Under the pieces are notes generated by a model. The model did no database searches and was not told the origin of the DNA. It worked only from the letters and a program-made list of their open reading frames with translations. From Enchytraeus crypticus (Eukaryota; Annelida; Clitellata; Enchytraeida; Enchytraeidae): DNA of 64,000 nt. Below, in pieces: positions 22,191 to 35,001 of this stretch (its first letter is position 1; the number at the start of each line of letters is the position of its first letter). The DNA lies in assembly GCA_905160935.1 (NCBI GenBank), contig CAJHZI010000554.1:170001-234000 (forward strand), given 5' to 3'. A program made the translations under genes and the position numbers.

Positions 22191-22428
22191 AGAAAAGAAG
22201 AAGAAGAAGATCTTTGGCGCTGCTATTGTCCATGACAAGATATAGCCCAATGGAACTAAATCCAACCGTTGTAGTGTGGTGTCAATAAGCGTTGCGAACC
22301 AAACCCCGGGTACTCAGTCTAAGGAAGGTACTAGAGGAATGGAGTCAATGACATTTTGGTCTCAGTTAATGAACATTATAATATGCATAAGTAGTTGGAG
22401 AGAAACATATATGAGAAATATTGTTATT

Positions 22429-22430
<2 letters not shown>

Positions 22431-22460
<30 letters not shown>
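22431..22460. repeat. (GA)n microsatellite
   Basis: Fifteen GA units. Confidence 0.95.
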
Positions 22461-22464
<4 letters not shown>

Positions 22465-22623
22465 TGACGTTAATCAAATATGCGCTATATTTGCCGTATT
22501 GAGAAGTTGAGAACGAGTCACTATAATAGGGGCCTATATTTACAGGTTGGCCGAACCCAATCAAAAGAATTGCAGCACGTACTGTAACCATATACAAGTA
22601 TATATACATATACATACATACAT

Positions 22624-22731
<108 letters not shown>

Positions 22732-22734
22732 CAT

Positions 22735-24085
22735 TATTGGCATTTCTATTGTTTCAATGTTAATATATAATTCCAAGAGTCAAAGTCAATGCCAGATCAA
22801 TGCTCTTTGTGCTAGGAGCCTATCGAATGTTTTAGGCCTATTGCTAATCAAGAGCGGTGATCTATGCGAAGAGAAGACATAACTGCCAAAGATAATGGCA
22901 GATTGGCGCTATGTAGATACACACTTGAACATGGTTCTAGTGTATCAATGTATGACACGAGCCATCCATGTTTGAACGTGTCAGAAGTGTGCCTAAAGCT
23001 ACATTTACAGCTATGTCTAGTTTATATTTATGCTATTTTTGATTCTAAGTTACATTTTAATCAATGCCTCTTCATAATTTTTTAAAGAAACTCTTTAAAC
23101 AGTCAGTCAGTGTAATGAAAATCGTTAGGCCTAAATATTATAAGTGAAAGTGTTCTTAAAATTTAGTTTTATTTGATGCTTGTAGGCCTAAGTTTATCTA
23201 ATCAAGGCATGCAGGCCTATATTGTAGACCTAAATTGTTATCCTGCTAAGTATAACATATACATGTATGTAGTAATATACAATTATTCTAATCGAATTGC
23301 AAGAAGTGTAATGCCTAGTCGCTTACTTCCGTTATTTTTTTTCAATAATCACATTTAGACACATTTTATTTAAAAATGATGTAAGCTCACTTGGGATTTC
23401 ACATTCTCATGGACATCTATTGATATCTTAACATTGGACTCATGTAAAACTATGTTCTTCTTGATTTTACTTTCCTGTAATATGTCACTAAAACTCAAAG
23501 GCATGTTTCTTTCATATTTTCGAATCTATTTTAAAAATTTTTCCGAGCAAGCTTCAGTCTAGATTTTAAACTTTTTTTATACGTCTTGTTTTGCTTCATA
23601 TCGGCCTCTGCTTTCCTATCAACCATTCTTTCCAATAATCATTTCAAGAAATGCGTTTTGATTTTTCTTTTCTGCACCATGTAATTGAGTTGAGAACATC
23701 ACAATAAAACTTCATTCGATAAATTACTTGATTTTAGACAAGTAATTATGCGTTTTTGCTATGTAACTATTGCGTACTAATACTAAAATATAAAGACAAC
23801 GGTAGGCCTATATATCAGCCTCAAAACCTTAGGAAAAAGTTAATGGAGCCTAATTTATTCTATAACAGTTATGAAATCATGCACACAAATCTAGTTAGAA
23901 GTATTGTTTTAGCTTCTATGATAAAGCATGGAGTAATATATCTGAATTATTACACATACACAGCATAAACATAAACTGTCATCAGCATTAGTAGGCTGTA
24001 AGGCATTCTAAGAGCATTTTCTAGGCAAAAGTATTTGTGATGAAGTACGAAAGCAGTAATTTATCATAAACACACTTTCAAATGA
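22735..24085. other. noncoding region
   Basis: Short frames only. The word TAGGCCTA is frequent here and elsewhere in the window. No gene was recognised. Confidence 0.5.
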
Positions 24086-24089
24086 TTCT

Positions 24090-24091
24090 CT

Positions 24092-24187
<96 letters not shown>
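24090..24187. repeat. (CT)n microsatellite
   Basis: About 98 bases of CT with a few TTT interruptions. Confidence 0.95.
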
Positions 24188-24188
<1 letters not shown>

Positions 24189-24325
24189 GCACTGAGTATA
24201 CTGCATATCAAATGATTCAATATTTTATTGTACTGCTGGTCAAATGCTTAAAACTATTCCAGTACGCTCTTCTTCTTTTAATTATTTCAGATGTACTTGT
24301 TGTATTTGCTGTTGTACTTTCTCCT

Positions 24326-24515
24326 TCAACATGTCTCTATTATCATATTTTCTGATGAATTATTAATTGAATTGAAGTCACTGCATGTAAAGTCATGTAG
24401 TTTCATGTCTTCCGTACTTATAACTCTAATATTAATTCCTTCTTCAATACTATCCATTGCTCTTATCATCATTGCCTCTGCGAAACTGTCAAACGGATTC
24501 GGTGACATGCTAGAA
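24326..24515 (-). pseudogene. possible LINE reverse-transcriptase relic
   Basis: A minus-strand frame contains SPNPFDSFAEAMM followed by an Asp-Ser-Ile-Glu-Glu-Gly-Ile segment. This resembles the reverse-transcriptase stretch 'SP-LF-LY-E-IM...G-I' that precedes the YADD box. No YADD box follows. The similarity is weak and from memory of the family pattern. Confidence 0.25.
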
Positions 24516-24799
24516 CCTTTTCATACTTCCCGTTATAATTATAGTTTTTTAAAAGAAAATTCCAACTGAACTCCGACAATTTGTTTTTATTCGATTAAAG
24601 ATTCGTTTAAAACTGTTAAAGCTTGAATTGGCTGTAACATATACGTTTATAATAGGCTATTTAAAAACTAGCGACTGTTTTAGCAACTATGCAAAATACT
24701 ATTATGTAAAGCCTATAATTACAAAACAGAATATACTTCACCAGATGCGCCTTTACTGTTGACTTAGCCAACTGAACAAAACTTTGCACGTCTCCAAAT

Positions 24800-26201
24800 A
24801 TGGCATATCGAGCTCAGAAGAGAGCAGAGAAGGATAGAATTCTGGAATGTTCTATATGTTTGAGTGAATTTAAGAGACCCAAGCAGCTTCCATGTCTGCA
24901 CAGCTTCTGCGTCGAGTGCTTGAAGAATCTGTGCGAGAGAAGTGATGATGTCCAGACACCATGTCCTCTGTGCAGGTCTGAATTTTCTGTGCCACCTGGA
25001 GGAGTGGAAGTGTTTCCAGATAGCGACTTTATAGGCAGGTTATTATTGGAAAAAGAACTTCTGGAAGGAAAGCCGAATAAAAGCTTGTGCGAGTGGTGTA
25101 TGGGAGTCGAGGAAAAAATAAAAGCTGACTCGTTTTGTTTGGATTGTAGACAGAGCCTCTGCAAGAAGTGTAAGATACGTCATGGGAAGAACAGTCTCAT
25201 GCAAGACCACAAGATCGTCAATGCTGATGAGAAACCTACGAGAGGCGACTTGAATCGTTTGTCCGCTAGTTCCTGCACGAAACACAAAGACAAGAGAATT
25301 GAACTGTACTGCTGTGACTGTAAATCACTTATTTGTTATACATGTCACGCTGTAAACCACAGTAAACATGCTTGTAAAGAACTAAATGAATTCGCAAAAC
25401 AGATAAAGATTCTTTCCGAGAAAGATCAGGAAAATATTGATATATGCGATAACGATGCAAATGTGAGAGCACAACAGCTGCAAAATCTGAATGAAGATTT
25501 TTTGCGAAAGGTAGCGTTCACAGAAAAAACTGTGAAAAGTTCAGTTGCTCATATTCGGCAACTTCTGGATGAGTATGAAAGGGAAATGTTGGAGAGGTTG
25601 AACTCAGTAAGGAAAGAAGTATATAAAGAGATAGAAAGCCAGAAAGATTTGGAGGAGCGTCACGCAACTATGGTCAACAGTTATCTTAACTACAGTAGAA
25701 CTCTGATGGAGCGAGGTACAGATTGTGAGATAATAAGAGCTGCTGAGGATCTACACAAGAGAGCTGAGGAGCTGATTAGAGATAGAAAGGAACATTCTAT
25801 TAACCATCCCGGAAGGAAAATTGATTTCATCAAATCAACGATACCATCAGCAGATGATATACAAAGACTTGTGGGAACCATTTCATACATACCAAAAGCA
25901 TGTGAACGAGGTTAACTATTTATGATTTAAAATGTGTTGATTAATCTAAGAATTTGTAATTTTTGCGAATTTCATTCTATTTCTGGTCAACATGCGATCG
26001 TTTCAATAAAATAAAATATTCAGAATCATTGTCTACATTTCAAATGTAAGGTTTCTCTTGACGAAATGGCTCTGTGTGTAGAGGAGATTAGAACTTTATA
26101 AAATTCTAAATGATCCATCATGTGCAAAAAGAAATAGTTTTGTTTAGATTTTCAATCCAAGGATGAAATCATTTGATAGAACCTCAACAATCTTAGAAGA
26201 A

Positions 26202-26298
<97 letters not shown>

Positions 26299-27531
26299 TT
26301 ATATTTATATTTATATATAATTATTATTAAACTATTATCTGGCGAAAGGATTAAACGTTTTAACGCATGTAAATGTAAGTGGTAAACAACACAAAGGATA
26401 TAATTTCTTATCAATATTTGGTTTAGTAAAGCTCTATTACCTATTTAATTAGTTGAGTCATATAATAATAGATGAAGAAGGATCTGAAATCAAAATATAA
26501 TTCTTTATATTTGTCAAAAATGAGGGGATATCTCTCCCGCAATCTCCCATTATATTTGCATCTTATTCTAATCACAATAGTGTCCTCTCCTAAGAACTCT
26601 TCTATCTATGATGCCCAATAGAAGAAGAGCTGGTATAGTTTTATGTCTTTAAATTTAAGGAATAACTTTTCATATTATATTAATAGATATTGCGGATTGG
26701 CAGTTAAAAAGATCGAAATCTACCGTTGAAGTCATACAACACGAGAGTACGATTCATGGTGTAACGGTCGTGGACGACCAGATTTTTGTGCTGCAGGCTT
26801 ATCAATCACATGTGAATGTATATGACTCGCGCAGTCTGACAGAGTCACAAGATATCAGTATACCTGGTATGACGTATCCCTATGATCTCGCTGGTTGTTC
26901 CTACCATAAAACCCTGTATATCAGTGACATTGACCTCAAGTGTATCCACAGAGTCGACCTCAAGAAAAACTCTGTTACTCGCTGGGAGATGAAAGAGAAT
27001 CATAGACCACGTGGTATATCTGTTACATCAGAGCGCACACTGCTAGTTACTATACGTATAACTGATTCAAAAGAAAGTGGATTGGAAGAATACACAAGGG
27101 ATGGTGAAATTGTTCGCTCGATTACATTCGATGATAGTATTAAAGAGTTACATTACACTGTCGAGATATTAAAAAATCAGTTTGTTTTCTCTCATGGGCT
27201 AGATATACCATTGCACAGAATCTGTCTATGCGACTCTGATGGTAATATCTTGAAGTTTTACGGAGGAAAAAGTGGACAAGGTGAAGGTCAGCTGAAAGAA
27301 CCCATATCTCTGTCAGTAGATCACACTAGCAAACGTGTGTTTCTTGCTGATAGGGGGAATAATCGAGTTTTGTGTTTTGATACTGATCTCAAGTGTCTAG
27401 GTGAGATTAATTTTTCTCATGTCCTCAAAAGTCCCTGTAGAGTTTACTTTGATTCGTCAAACGAACGATTGTTTGTTGGTGAATCGAGGGGTCGCCTGAT
27501 CATAATCAGTTCAACTATCGCACTGACATAA
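24800..27531 (+). CDS. TRIM-NHL protein, copy 1 (RING, two B-boxes, coiled coil, NHL)
   Basis: This is predicted to be a RING-type E3 ubiquitin ligase with a C-terminal beta-propeller for target or RNA binding, as in class VII TRIM proteins. Exons are 24800-25910 and 26687-27531, joined in phase 1 (AACGAG|GTTAAC ... AATAG|ATATTG), giving 651 residues. The C3HC4 RING uses Cys17, Cys20, Cys32, His34, Cys37, Cys40, Cys55 and Cys58. Two B-boxes follow (from CEWCMG, about residue 96, and from CTKHKD, about 155), then a coiled coil at about 195-340. Exon 2 carries NHL-type repeats, the clearest being GQGEGQLKEP...LADRGNNRVLCFD. There is no filamin domain as in TRIM2/3/71. The start was chosen because the frame is open from this Met just before the RING and copy 2 has the same context, CCAAATATGGCAT. 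A 13-bp minisatellite begins at the stop. It is an intact gene. Confidence 0.9.
26203..26320. repeat. (CT)n then (TA)n / (TTTATA)n in TRIM gene 1 intron
   Basis: About 42 bases of CT, 40 of TA, then several ATTTAT units inside the intron 25911-26686. The remaining intron sequence has no recognised feature. Confidence 0.9.
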
Positions 27532-27695
27532 CTCACTGCCATGACTCACTGTCATGACTCTTTGTCATAACTCACTGTCATAACTCACTGTCATAACTCA
27601 GTGTCATAACTCACTGTCGTAACTCATTGTCATAACTCACTGTCATAACTCATTGTCATAGCTCACTGTCATAGCTAACTGTAAAACTCAATGTC
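27525..27695. repeat. 13-bp minisatellite starting at the TRIM 1 stop codon
   Basis: Eleven to twelve units of CTCACTGTCATAA type begin with the last codons and stop of the gene (CACTGACATAA). The stop codon belongs to the repeat word. Confidence 0.85.
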
Positions 27696-28639
27696 ATAAA
27701 TAAACGAAGTTAAGCTATGTTAGCCTCAGTTAATACGTGGTCAGGTGATCACTTAGAATGATCGAGTTTTGACAACTTCCAATGAAGAATTCCTCAGAGC
27801 ATTGGAAGGTAATTCTTAATCTTGACGCGAATAATCGTGAAGAAGTGGGAGGAAATTGTCTAAGAACTTTGTGTATTAATTAATTACGTATGACAAATTA
27901 TTAAAATATATATATTGAAAGTATTACCATAGTTTGTGAAATGATTTATTTAAACAATATTCCGAGGAAATAGGCTATTGTGCTTTATTTGTTACATTGT
28001 TGGTTGATATTTTGCTTGAGTTGCTATATTGTTGGTTTATAATATGCTTTAGCTATATATTGTTATATTGTTTTGTTTATACGGAAGATAAATATCTTAC
28101 AGAAATTATTTGATATGTAGAGACATTGATGCCTAATTTAATGACAAACATGTATTACATATTTTACTATACTAATTTTAAAATATCTTTTAGTAGTAAA
28201 AAAAGAAAAAAATCATAGTAGTAAATATCAGATAATGTAAATATAAATGAGCTGAATTCATTGTGAGAAAGAAAAAGAAAATGTGAAGACTAGTTCATTA
28301 ATTAATTCATTAATTAATTAATTAATTTTTAGTGGGAAGTCCATGTTTGAAAGAAATCATTATTTAATATACATGTACAGAGTTACTGCAGTGAAAACAA
28401 AGTTGTTTACTTTATGATGTTTATGAGACAATTGTTTTACTAAACAATATTAGTTGAGTGTAAAGTTTAAATTTTTGGTTACACTGACATTTAGGTTCGA
28501 ATTTTACGCTAAATTTGATACTTATGAAGATCTATTTAGAAAAAGTGACTATGTTATAAATTCTGTCTGTATATTAATGTTTCGTTTGATATTGAGATAA
28601 TCGTAACTGTGATATGCCCATGTTGCTGACAAATAATAA
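27696..28639. other. 3' flank of TRIM gene 1
   Basis: AT-rich with an (ATTA)n patch at about 28295-28330. No gene was recognised. Confidence 0.5.
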
Positions 28640-28882
28640 ACCGTAGGCTGCGAGTGTCGAATAAGACGACAAAGCACTAAGATCAAAACCAACGTCTGAA
28701 AAGGCTTTCGGTTGATGAGCGCCTTGGCTCCACCAATTGCTACACGTTTTTATAAAAGGAATAGAAGAGATTATAGGGGATTGACAGATGAGATAATGTG
28801 GGACAGAGAGGAGTGGAGAAAGTCTTTTCGTATCGCGACTCTGATTAAACTGAGACTAAAAGGGACGATGATGATGATGATG
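28640..28882 (+). mobile_element. SINE family B copy
   Basis: GACAAAGCACTAAGATCAAAACC to a (GATGAT) tail at about 28864-28882. It interrupts the duplicated 3' flank and is absent from copy 2. Confidence 0.65.
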
Positions 28883-30149
28883 TCTGGATGTACTGCAATA
28901 TGTAATGTAAACTGCAGGTGGTGGCTATTGAAGTTACTTGTACAACAGAAGATTGTAGTGATTATATTCTAATGTTATAATGATAATGTTCCAAGTTTCA
29001 GTATAATTGTGTGCGAAGAGTCATCATTACTCGACTAGCATAATAATACATTCATGATATGCGATGTAGGCTATGCAACGTTTTTTCAGTTTAACTAGGT
29101 GTATCGAATAGACTTTTTATATAAGGTGTTTACTTTGAATAATAATTATGTATTTTTCATTCGCTGAAGGCGCCAGCGTGCAATGATGAACTTTATTGTT
29201 TTGAGGAAGGCAACTGCAATGTAATATATCCTTAAAATGTAAAATATCCTGTCTAGATATTCTATCAAGACATGTATTAAATTTACATTAATATACATAG
29301 CCTATATATCATCAATCTATTGGTAATTGAAATATAATTTCGTTTAAGTTTTTTAAATACCATTCTGTTCTTAAAGAAAGAAATACACAATAAATATTTG
29401 CGAATATACTGAACATTTCCAGCCGCCCATATAAACACACACCCCTCCCCACTCTCCCATCACTCCCCTACTAGTCTCTGTTTATTATTTCAACAGAGCT
29501 ACCGATACTAATTATGAAAGGTCTATAAGCTAAATTATGAACTGTTTATTTTAACGCTATTTGTGAGCATTTAACATACAACAAGATTTAAAGAGATATT
29601 GACAAGTAAAAGTTGACAAAAGTATTTAAAGTTGTATATTGTTTATTATTATTGTATATTGTTTATATATCTGAAAAGCATGACTCGTTTATTATCGATT
29701 ATTTATGGTACACTAATAAAATTTGCATTGTGTGTCTACATTTTATATTAATATGTCGAATCTAAGTCGGAGAAAATAGCTTCGTGTAGGCCTACTTGAT
29801 ATACGAGGTTTTGATATTTTCCATATTAATGAGCTTTAGTTAAGTCATTTTAATAATCTTTTTTATTTAATAAATTAACTGTTTATTTGAATTAATTAAC
29901 TGCTTTTATTAACTGTTACTCTGTTTATATTATTTATTTAGTTGGTTTGGGTTTGGGCCATTTGGCCGATTTGTGCAGCGATCGATGATCGATCTACACA
30001 AATGGCCGTAGTTATTAATAAAGTGTATCTAACACAAAGTGGTAACCGATTTGTATTGAATACAATACCATAATGGTATCTTCTATTATTGCTATTTTAT
30101 TTTTTCCATGATAACAAACTCGCTCTGACATAGTGTAAATTTCATAGAA
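28883..30149. other. duplicated 3' flank and unremarkable AT-rich DNA
   Basis: Blocks at about 29000-29110 and 29590-29720 match the 3' flank of TRIM gene 2. No gene was seen. Confidence 0.5.
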
Positions 30150-30400
30150 ACGCATTTGCTACCTATGCACAATAAGACATTGGCACTTGTTCAACATTCA
30201 CGAAGTCATGAAATTCTAAATGACAGACCCTGAGATGAATTGAACTCTCGCGGGTTCGAATCGCAGCCGCGCCGATATGAGAGTAAAATCTCGGACATTC
30301 ACTGGACTGGCTATACGGAAAATGGACAAAATTGCATAGCGGATTTAACATGTGGTATTAAAAGTGATAGATATCAACGTAGTTGATCAGTTCACTATAA
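30150..30400 (+). mobile_element. tRNA-derived SINE family D copy
   Basis: The B-box-like CGGGTTCGAATCGCAGCCGC is followed by GAGAGTAAAATCTCGGACAT and ends near GATATCAACGTAGTTGATCA. Other copies: 30590-30800 (+), 44360-44600 (+), 48220-48460 (-), 58022-58255 (+), partial 59843-59915 (+), diverged 55665-55790 (+). Confidence 0.7.
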
Positions 30401-30589
30401 TGTGTGTTATTATTATTATAATTATTAAATAGTAGGTTTAAAAATTAATAAATTTCAATTAATTATTTATGCGAATGTTTCTAAAATTAGATTGTAATTT
30501 TACTTAAAAAGATAATTTTAATAAAGCTTAGTCGGTCGATCCCTGTTCTTCAGTACATATTCACTCAGTGTTGATCATAACGTCCTAGA

Positions 30590-30800
30590 ATGTCTTAATA
30601 GCGTAGGGGTAACGTCTTGAAGTTTTAAATGACAGATCCTGAGGTGAATTGAAACCTCGTGGGATCGAATCCCAGCCGCGCTAATCTGAGAGTAAAATCT
30701 CGGACATTCACTTAAATTGCCTAATGGTTTAAACAAGTGATGTTACAAAAAAGTGATAGATATCAACATAGTTGATCATTTCACTATAATGCGTGTTTAC
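30590..30800 (+). mobile_element. tRNA-derived SINE family D copy
   Basis: It begins AATGTCTTAATAGCGTAGGG, has GGGATCGAATCCCAGCCGC, and ends before CACTATAATGCGTGTT. Confidence 0.75.
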
Positions 30801-30824
30801 TTTACTTTATATAACGCACTCATT

Positions 30825-31100
30825 TAGCCAATATTCATCGTATCACATTCACGTAATATTCAACCTAACACATTCACTCAAGATTCATCGTAACACGTCC
30901 ATTCAATATTCACCACAAAACTTGACCCTCTATTCATAATAACGAATTTACTCTCATTATTCATCACAAAACATTCGTCCCAGTTCATCATAACAGATTC
31001 ACTTAATAGTCACCACAACATATTCATCTCCTAGTTACTATAACATAGTCTCTGACTGTTCATCGCAACACATTCCTCACTCAGTAATCTCCATAATATT
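30825..31100. repeat. about 26-bp degenerate minisatellite downstream of the TRPV gene
   Basis: Units of TTCATCGTAACACATTCACT type recur about ten times. The same words reappear at 31260-31320, up to the TRPV stop codon, after a family A insertion at 31106-31244. Confidence 0.7.
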
Positions 31101-31105
31101 TATCA

Positions 31106-31244
31106 CTGGCTCCAGCCAGTGGCGAACTCGATAAGATACTCGACCGCGGATCAGTATGTGCGGGGTTCAAATCCTGGGCTCGCCCGTCACTCACATACCT
31201 TTCGAGTGAGGAAACAGACGTTATCATTAGCTTTACCAGCTTTT
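31106..31244 (+). mobile_element. tRNA-derived SINE family A copy
   Basis: CCAGTGGCGAACTCGATAAG, then GGGGTTCAAATCCTGGGCTC, ending in TTAGCTTTACCAGCTTTT. It splits the minisatellite next to the TRPV gene. Confidence 0.8.
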
Positions 31245-31309
31245 ATTCATCCGCTATATAGCATAACGAATTCAATCTCTCTTCTATTCATCACATTCAC
31301 CACTATTCA

Positions 31310-34300
31310 TCATACACATCTGTAGCTGGGTGTGTGTAACATCGTCACATCGATATAACATCTCTGCGTCTCCTCTCCCTGCACCGGATCTCTACTCCAA
31401 ACGTCCCGCTCGGACTTCCGGCACAACCACTTCAGCCAGAAGAACCTCCGTTCAATCAGCAGCAGAATCGACAGCTGCTGCTGCCTCCAGAGATTACACC
31501 TCGTCACCCGAATCGTCTCGTAGGACGTGTTCATCATCGCAATCAGCATGTTCATCAGCAGGATCACCGCTATGATGGCGTAGAAGATGAGGAGGAGCTT
31601 GGCGAACACCGGATGTCGGGCGTCCCCTGCAGTCTGCTTCTTGTCCAAGTCCGTTACTACGGACATCATGTCGTAGAAGACTTTGGTGAGGTTGCTAGTC
31701 TTGAACATGATGTTCATGGCGAAGCTGAATCCCACCAGGACGATAGCGTAGACTGTGAGGAAGTAGATGAGATCCCGGAAGAACATCTTCTGGATCATGA
31801 TGGAAAAGCGGCAGGTGACGCGACAGCCTCGAGTGAAGAACAGGACAAAGATCCATCCCAGCAGGAGCGACATCGCGAGTCCCATATCTTGATAGACATC
31901 CCGTTGGATGTACTGGCTGAACCAGTAGAGAGTAACGACGGAGAAGCCCACGCAGACCACCCTATAGGGCCCGTTACCCGTTATCGTCCACTCTGATTTC
32001 AGGCACTTTACCAGTCTAACGGCGAGATTCTGACCGGTCATGTACTGGTACCGGTAAGGTCTCGTACCGAACAGGTCGAGGAATTCGAAGCAGAGGTAAA
32101 AGATAGGGAGGATAAGGAATGTTGCCATACCAGTCCGGGGGGCAGAGTCCGGGTCCTGTAGACACTCGGTGATGTTGAAGTCCCAACAGCTACTGTTCAT
32201 CTCTATGGTGGACGCCGTGAAGACTATCATGTAGGATAAGTGGACGACAAACCACAGGATGTAGATCCATCGGTAGACGTCCCATTTCCGGATCAGTAAA
32301 GTCTGGATCGGTTCCATTTCCATGTAGTCCTCGTCCTGTGAGGAAAAATATAATAAAATAAAATAAAATAAAGTAAAATAGAATTAGAGATAAAAATGTT
32401 CGAATTATAATTTCATTCTTCACAAACAGGTACTTTGGAGCCTGTTTGTGAAGAGTCTGCAAGAGACGTCCCTGACATGGCCTTATGGTGAGGAACCGGA
32501 CGTTAAATCCTTGTTGATTGAATGATTGATTTAGGCTAGAACGTCAGAGATAATTGAACGAAAGTATCATCAAATTAATTGAGTATTTTATGGATGTTTT
32601 ATTACAAGATATCAATGAATATAGACGATTATGTGTCTACTTTTTAACTTAGTCCATTTCAAAATAATACTTTATAATCATAATTAGAATAACATATTTA
32701 AAAAAACATAATTTAGACTTGAACACTACAGAGAAGTTAACAATAGTATCATTGTGAAAGTTTCGATATATTTTGTGTATGATGTAAAGGTATTTGAATT
32801 TCAAGCAAAATTATTCAATAATACGCCATCCTCAGCACCTGTCTTAGTCGCCTTTTACGTACACTCAGCAGATTGTTTGCCGTTGCCATATTTTGCAGTG
32901 ATCAAACCACACCCTGGCACAACACGAGGGAGCATCACATTCTATCTACTGCCATATCTAACTGATCTTCGTACGGATTTAAACAAAAATGAAAACGTCG
33001 ACTCCAAGGCAGAATATAAAGTTCATCGCAGTTCTTAAAAAAACCATAATAACAACAATTAAAGTGCTACAGTCATCAATGACAACATCGAGCAATATTA
33101 AGTCAAAATCAAGCCGGCGTGCCGAATTAATGGTCCAAAACGGTGCAAATTCCAAAATCCAGGAAATCAGTCCAAACTAAAGGGAATTAAAGAAAAGGAA
33201 ATTTAGGCGCAGGTCGCTGCTCATGAACACTGGATGGAAAAGAGAGATGGAAAGGTCTTCAACTGCCTATGAAACTGCTCATAGGAACTGCTCATAACGT
33301 CGACTTGAAAGCAGAACACCAAGTTCATCGCATTTCTGAATAAAACATTAACAGATTAGCCTCAGACCTGTTCCATGCTGACGTGACGAGACAGATGCTG
33401 GCTGTTATGAGCCAGTATATGAAGGACTGAGAACTTATTGTAAGTATCTCGAGCAAAACTCGTCAACTCCGTCACCTCATACGTCACCCAGGCTATCGAC
33501 CCCAGCTTATTCTGAGGAATCTTATAGACCTTCTCGAGGTTGATGATGTGACTGAATAGTTTCGAGTTCTTTATCATCGCCAACGCGAGCGGAGAGTGAC
33601 CGTCGTGGTTCCGGCAGTTCAAGAGCCGCCGGAAGAGGTTGATCCGCATCTGGTTCTTTTCCAGTTCCCGCTGCTGGGCGAACTTGGCGTCGTAGCTCAT
33701 CTGTTCCGCCCAGATCTCCGTGGCCTCGAAGATGCTGTCGAAGAGAGTCCGGTAGTCGTTCCTCTCGGGGTACTGGGCGGCCTGCAGGATGATGGAGTGG
33801 AGGAGAGTGTTCCCCTGCAGGTTCTTCATGTCCAACCTGCCGCCGTACTTCACGATCAGCTTTATCACCTGTGTTTAGAACAGACAAAAGGGTGCTTTTT
33901 CGAATAAACAGATATGTTATTCATAACAAGTTTACATATGTTATTTGTTTATTTTTATTTTTTTAAATTGTTTATAATTATAAGTCAGGCAGCAAGACCC
34001 ACATAAAGCATACAAGACCCACAGCACATTCATAAAATCAGGTAAACAATTGTAAAATCAGATATATTTATTTATGTATGTTATTATATTATTTTATTTT
34101 AATAAAAAACGTAGCCTATTATTAAATTGTAGTGTACAGGCGCGGATCCAGAGGGGGCCTATGGGGCCCGTCAACCATCTTAGCTCTGCCGACGTCAAAC
34201 ACATCTAAATCTGTATATTTATTACGTTCGTGGCAATTTGTATGTGTAAATTTGTATATACGAGTAAAAGAAGAGTGAAAATAAAAAAAGAACTCTCTCC

Positions 34301-34905
34301 TGGAGAAGGTGTGGGAGCAAGCAAAAATAATGTGTACACTGCATGAATGATGATGATGATGATGATGATGATGAAGATGATTATGAAGATGATTATGAAG
34401 ATGATTATGATGATGATGACGTTTATTGATTTTAAAATCATCCACAAAAGAAAATATTTAAAATTAATTTTTGTTATTGTCTTAAATCTAACTCGTTTAA
34501 AAATATATTTCATTTCAAACCTTTGGGAAATTTAGAGCTAATCAACAATTTAACGTTCCCGATATTATCCGGGATATATTCTCTCTGATTATCATAGGAA
34601 TTGATTCCTTTGATCTCACTAACTGCCATTTAAAATTTCATGATGTCATCTGACGCTCTGCATGCTAAGCCATTGAGACATTCATCCTTGATGACAGAAC
34701 ATCCATGATAATATATAGCAATTTTAATTCCACATAAACTAGTTGTAAACTATGGGTACAAAGGATTATTTTCTCAAGGAATGACGCCCCTGCCCTGTAA
34801 ATGTTAATCGAAGCTGATGTAGGCATAGGGGCCACCTCGTCATAAGCAGAATCCCCCAAGAAAAATGGTATATCAAAAAGAGTGTCACAGATGATTTTAA
34901 AGAGG

Positions 34906-35001
<96 letters not shown>

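Larger units (their letters stand above)
24650..29720 (+). repeat. segmental duplication, copy 1 (carries TRIM gene 1)
   Basis: Similarity to about 35790-39680 runs from about 150 bp upstream of the start codon, through both exons, and into the 3' flank. Shared 3' words include TGTGCGAAG...GTCATTACT at about 29010 and 39150, TTCATGATAT, GTATCGAATA, and CATGACTCGTTTAT at about 29678 and 39622. Different LINE and SINE insertions separate the matching blocks. Confidence 0.65.

Noticed and set aside
24814-25285. Minus-strand frames opposite TRIM gene 1 (and 35943-36293 opposite copy 2)
   Set aside because: They are antisense shadows of the RING and B-box coding sequence.
30240-30275. tRNA gene suggested by the B-box GGGTTCGAATC
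   Set aside because: It is part of a multi-copy family with no complete cloverleaf seen by eye; a SINE is the better reading. The same goes for the family A copies.
31330-31996. Plus-strand frames opposite TRPV exon 3 (also 33596-33907, 41323-41935 and 41947-42423)
   Set aside because: They are antisense shadows of well-supported channel exons.
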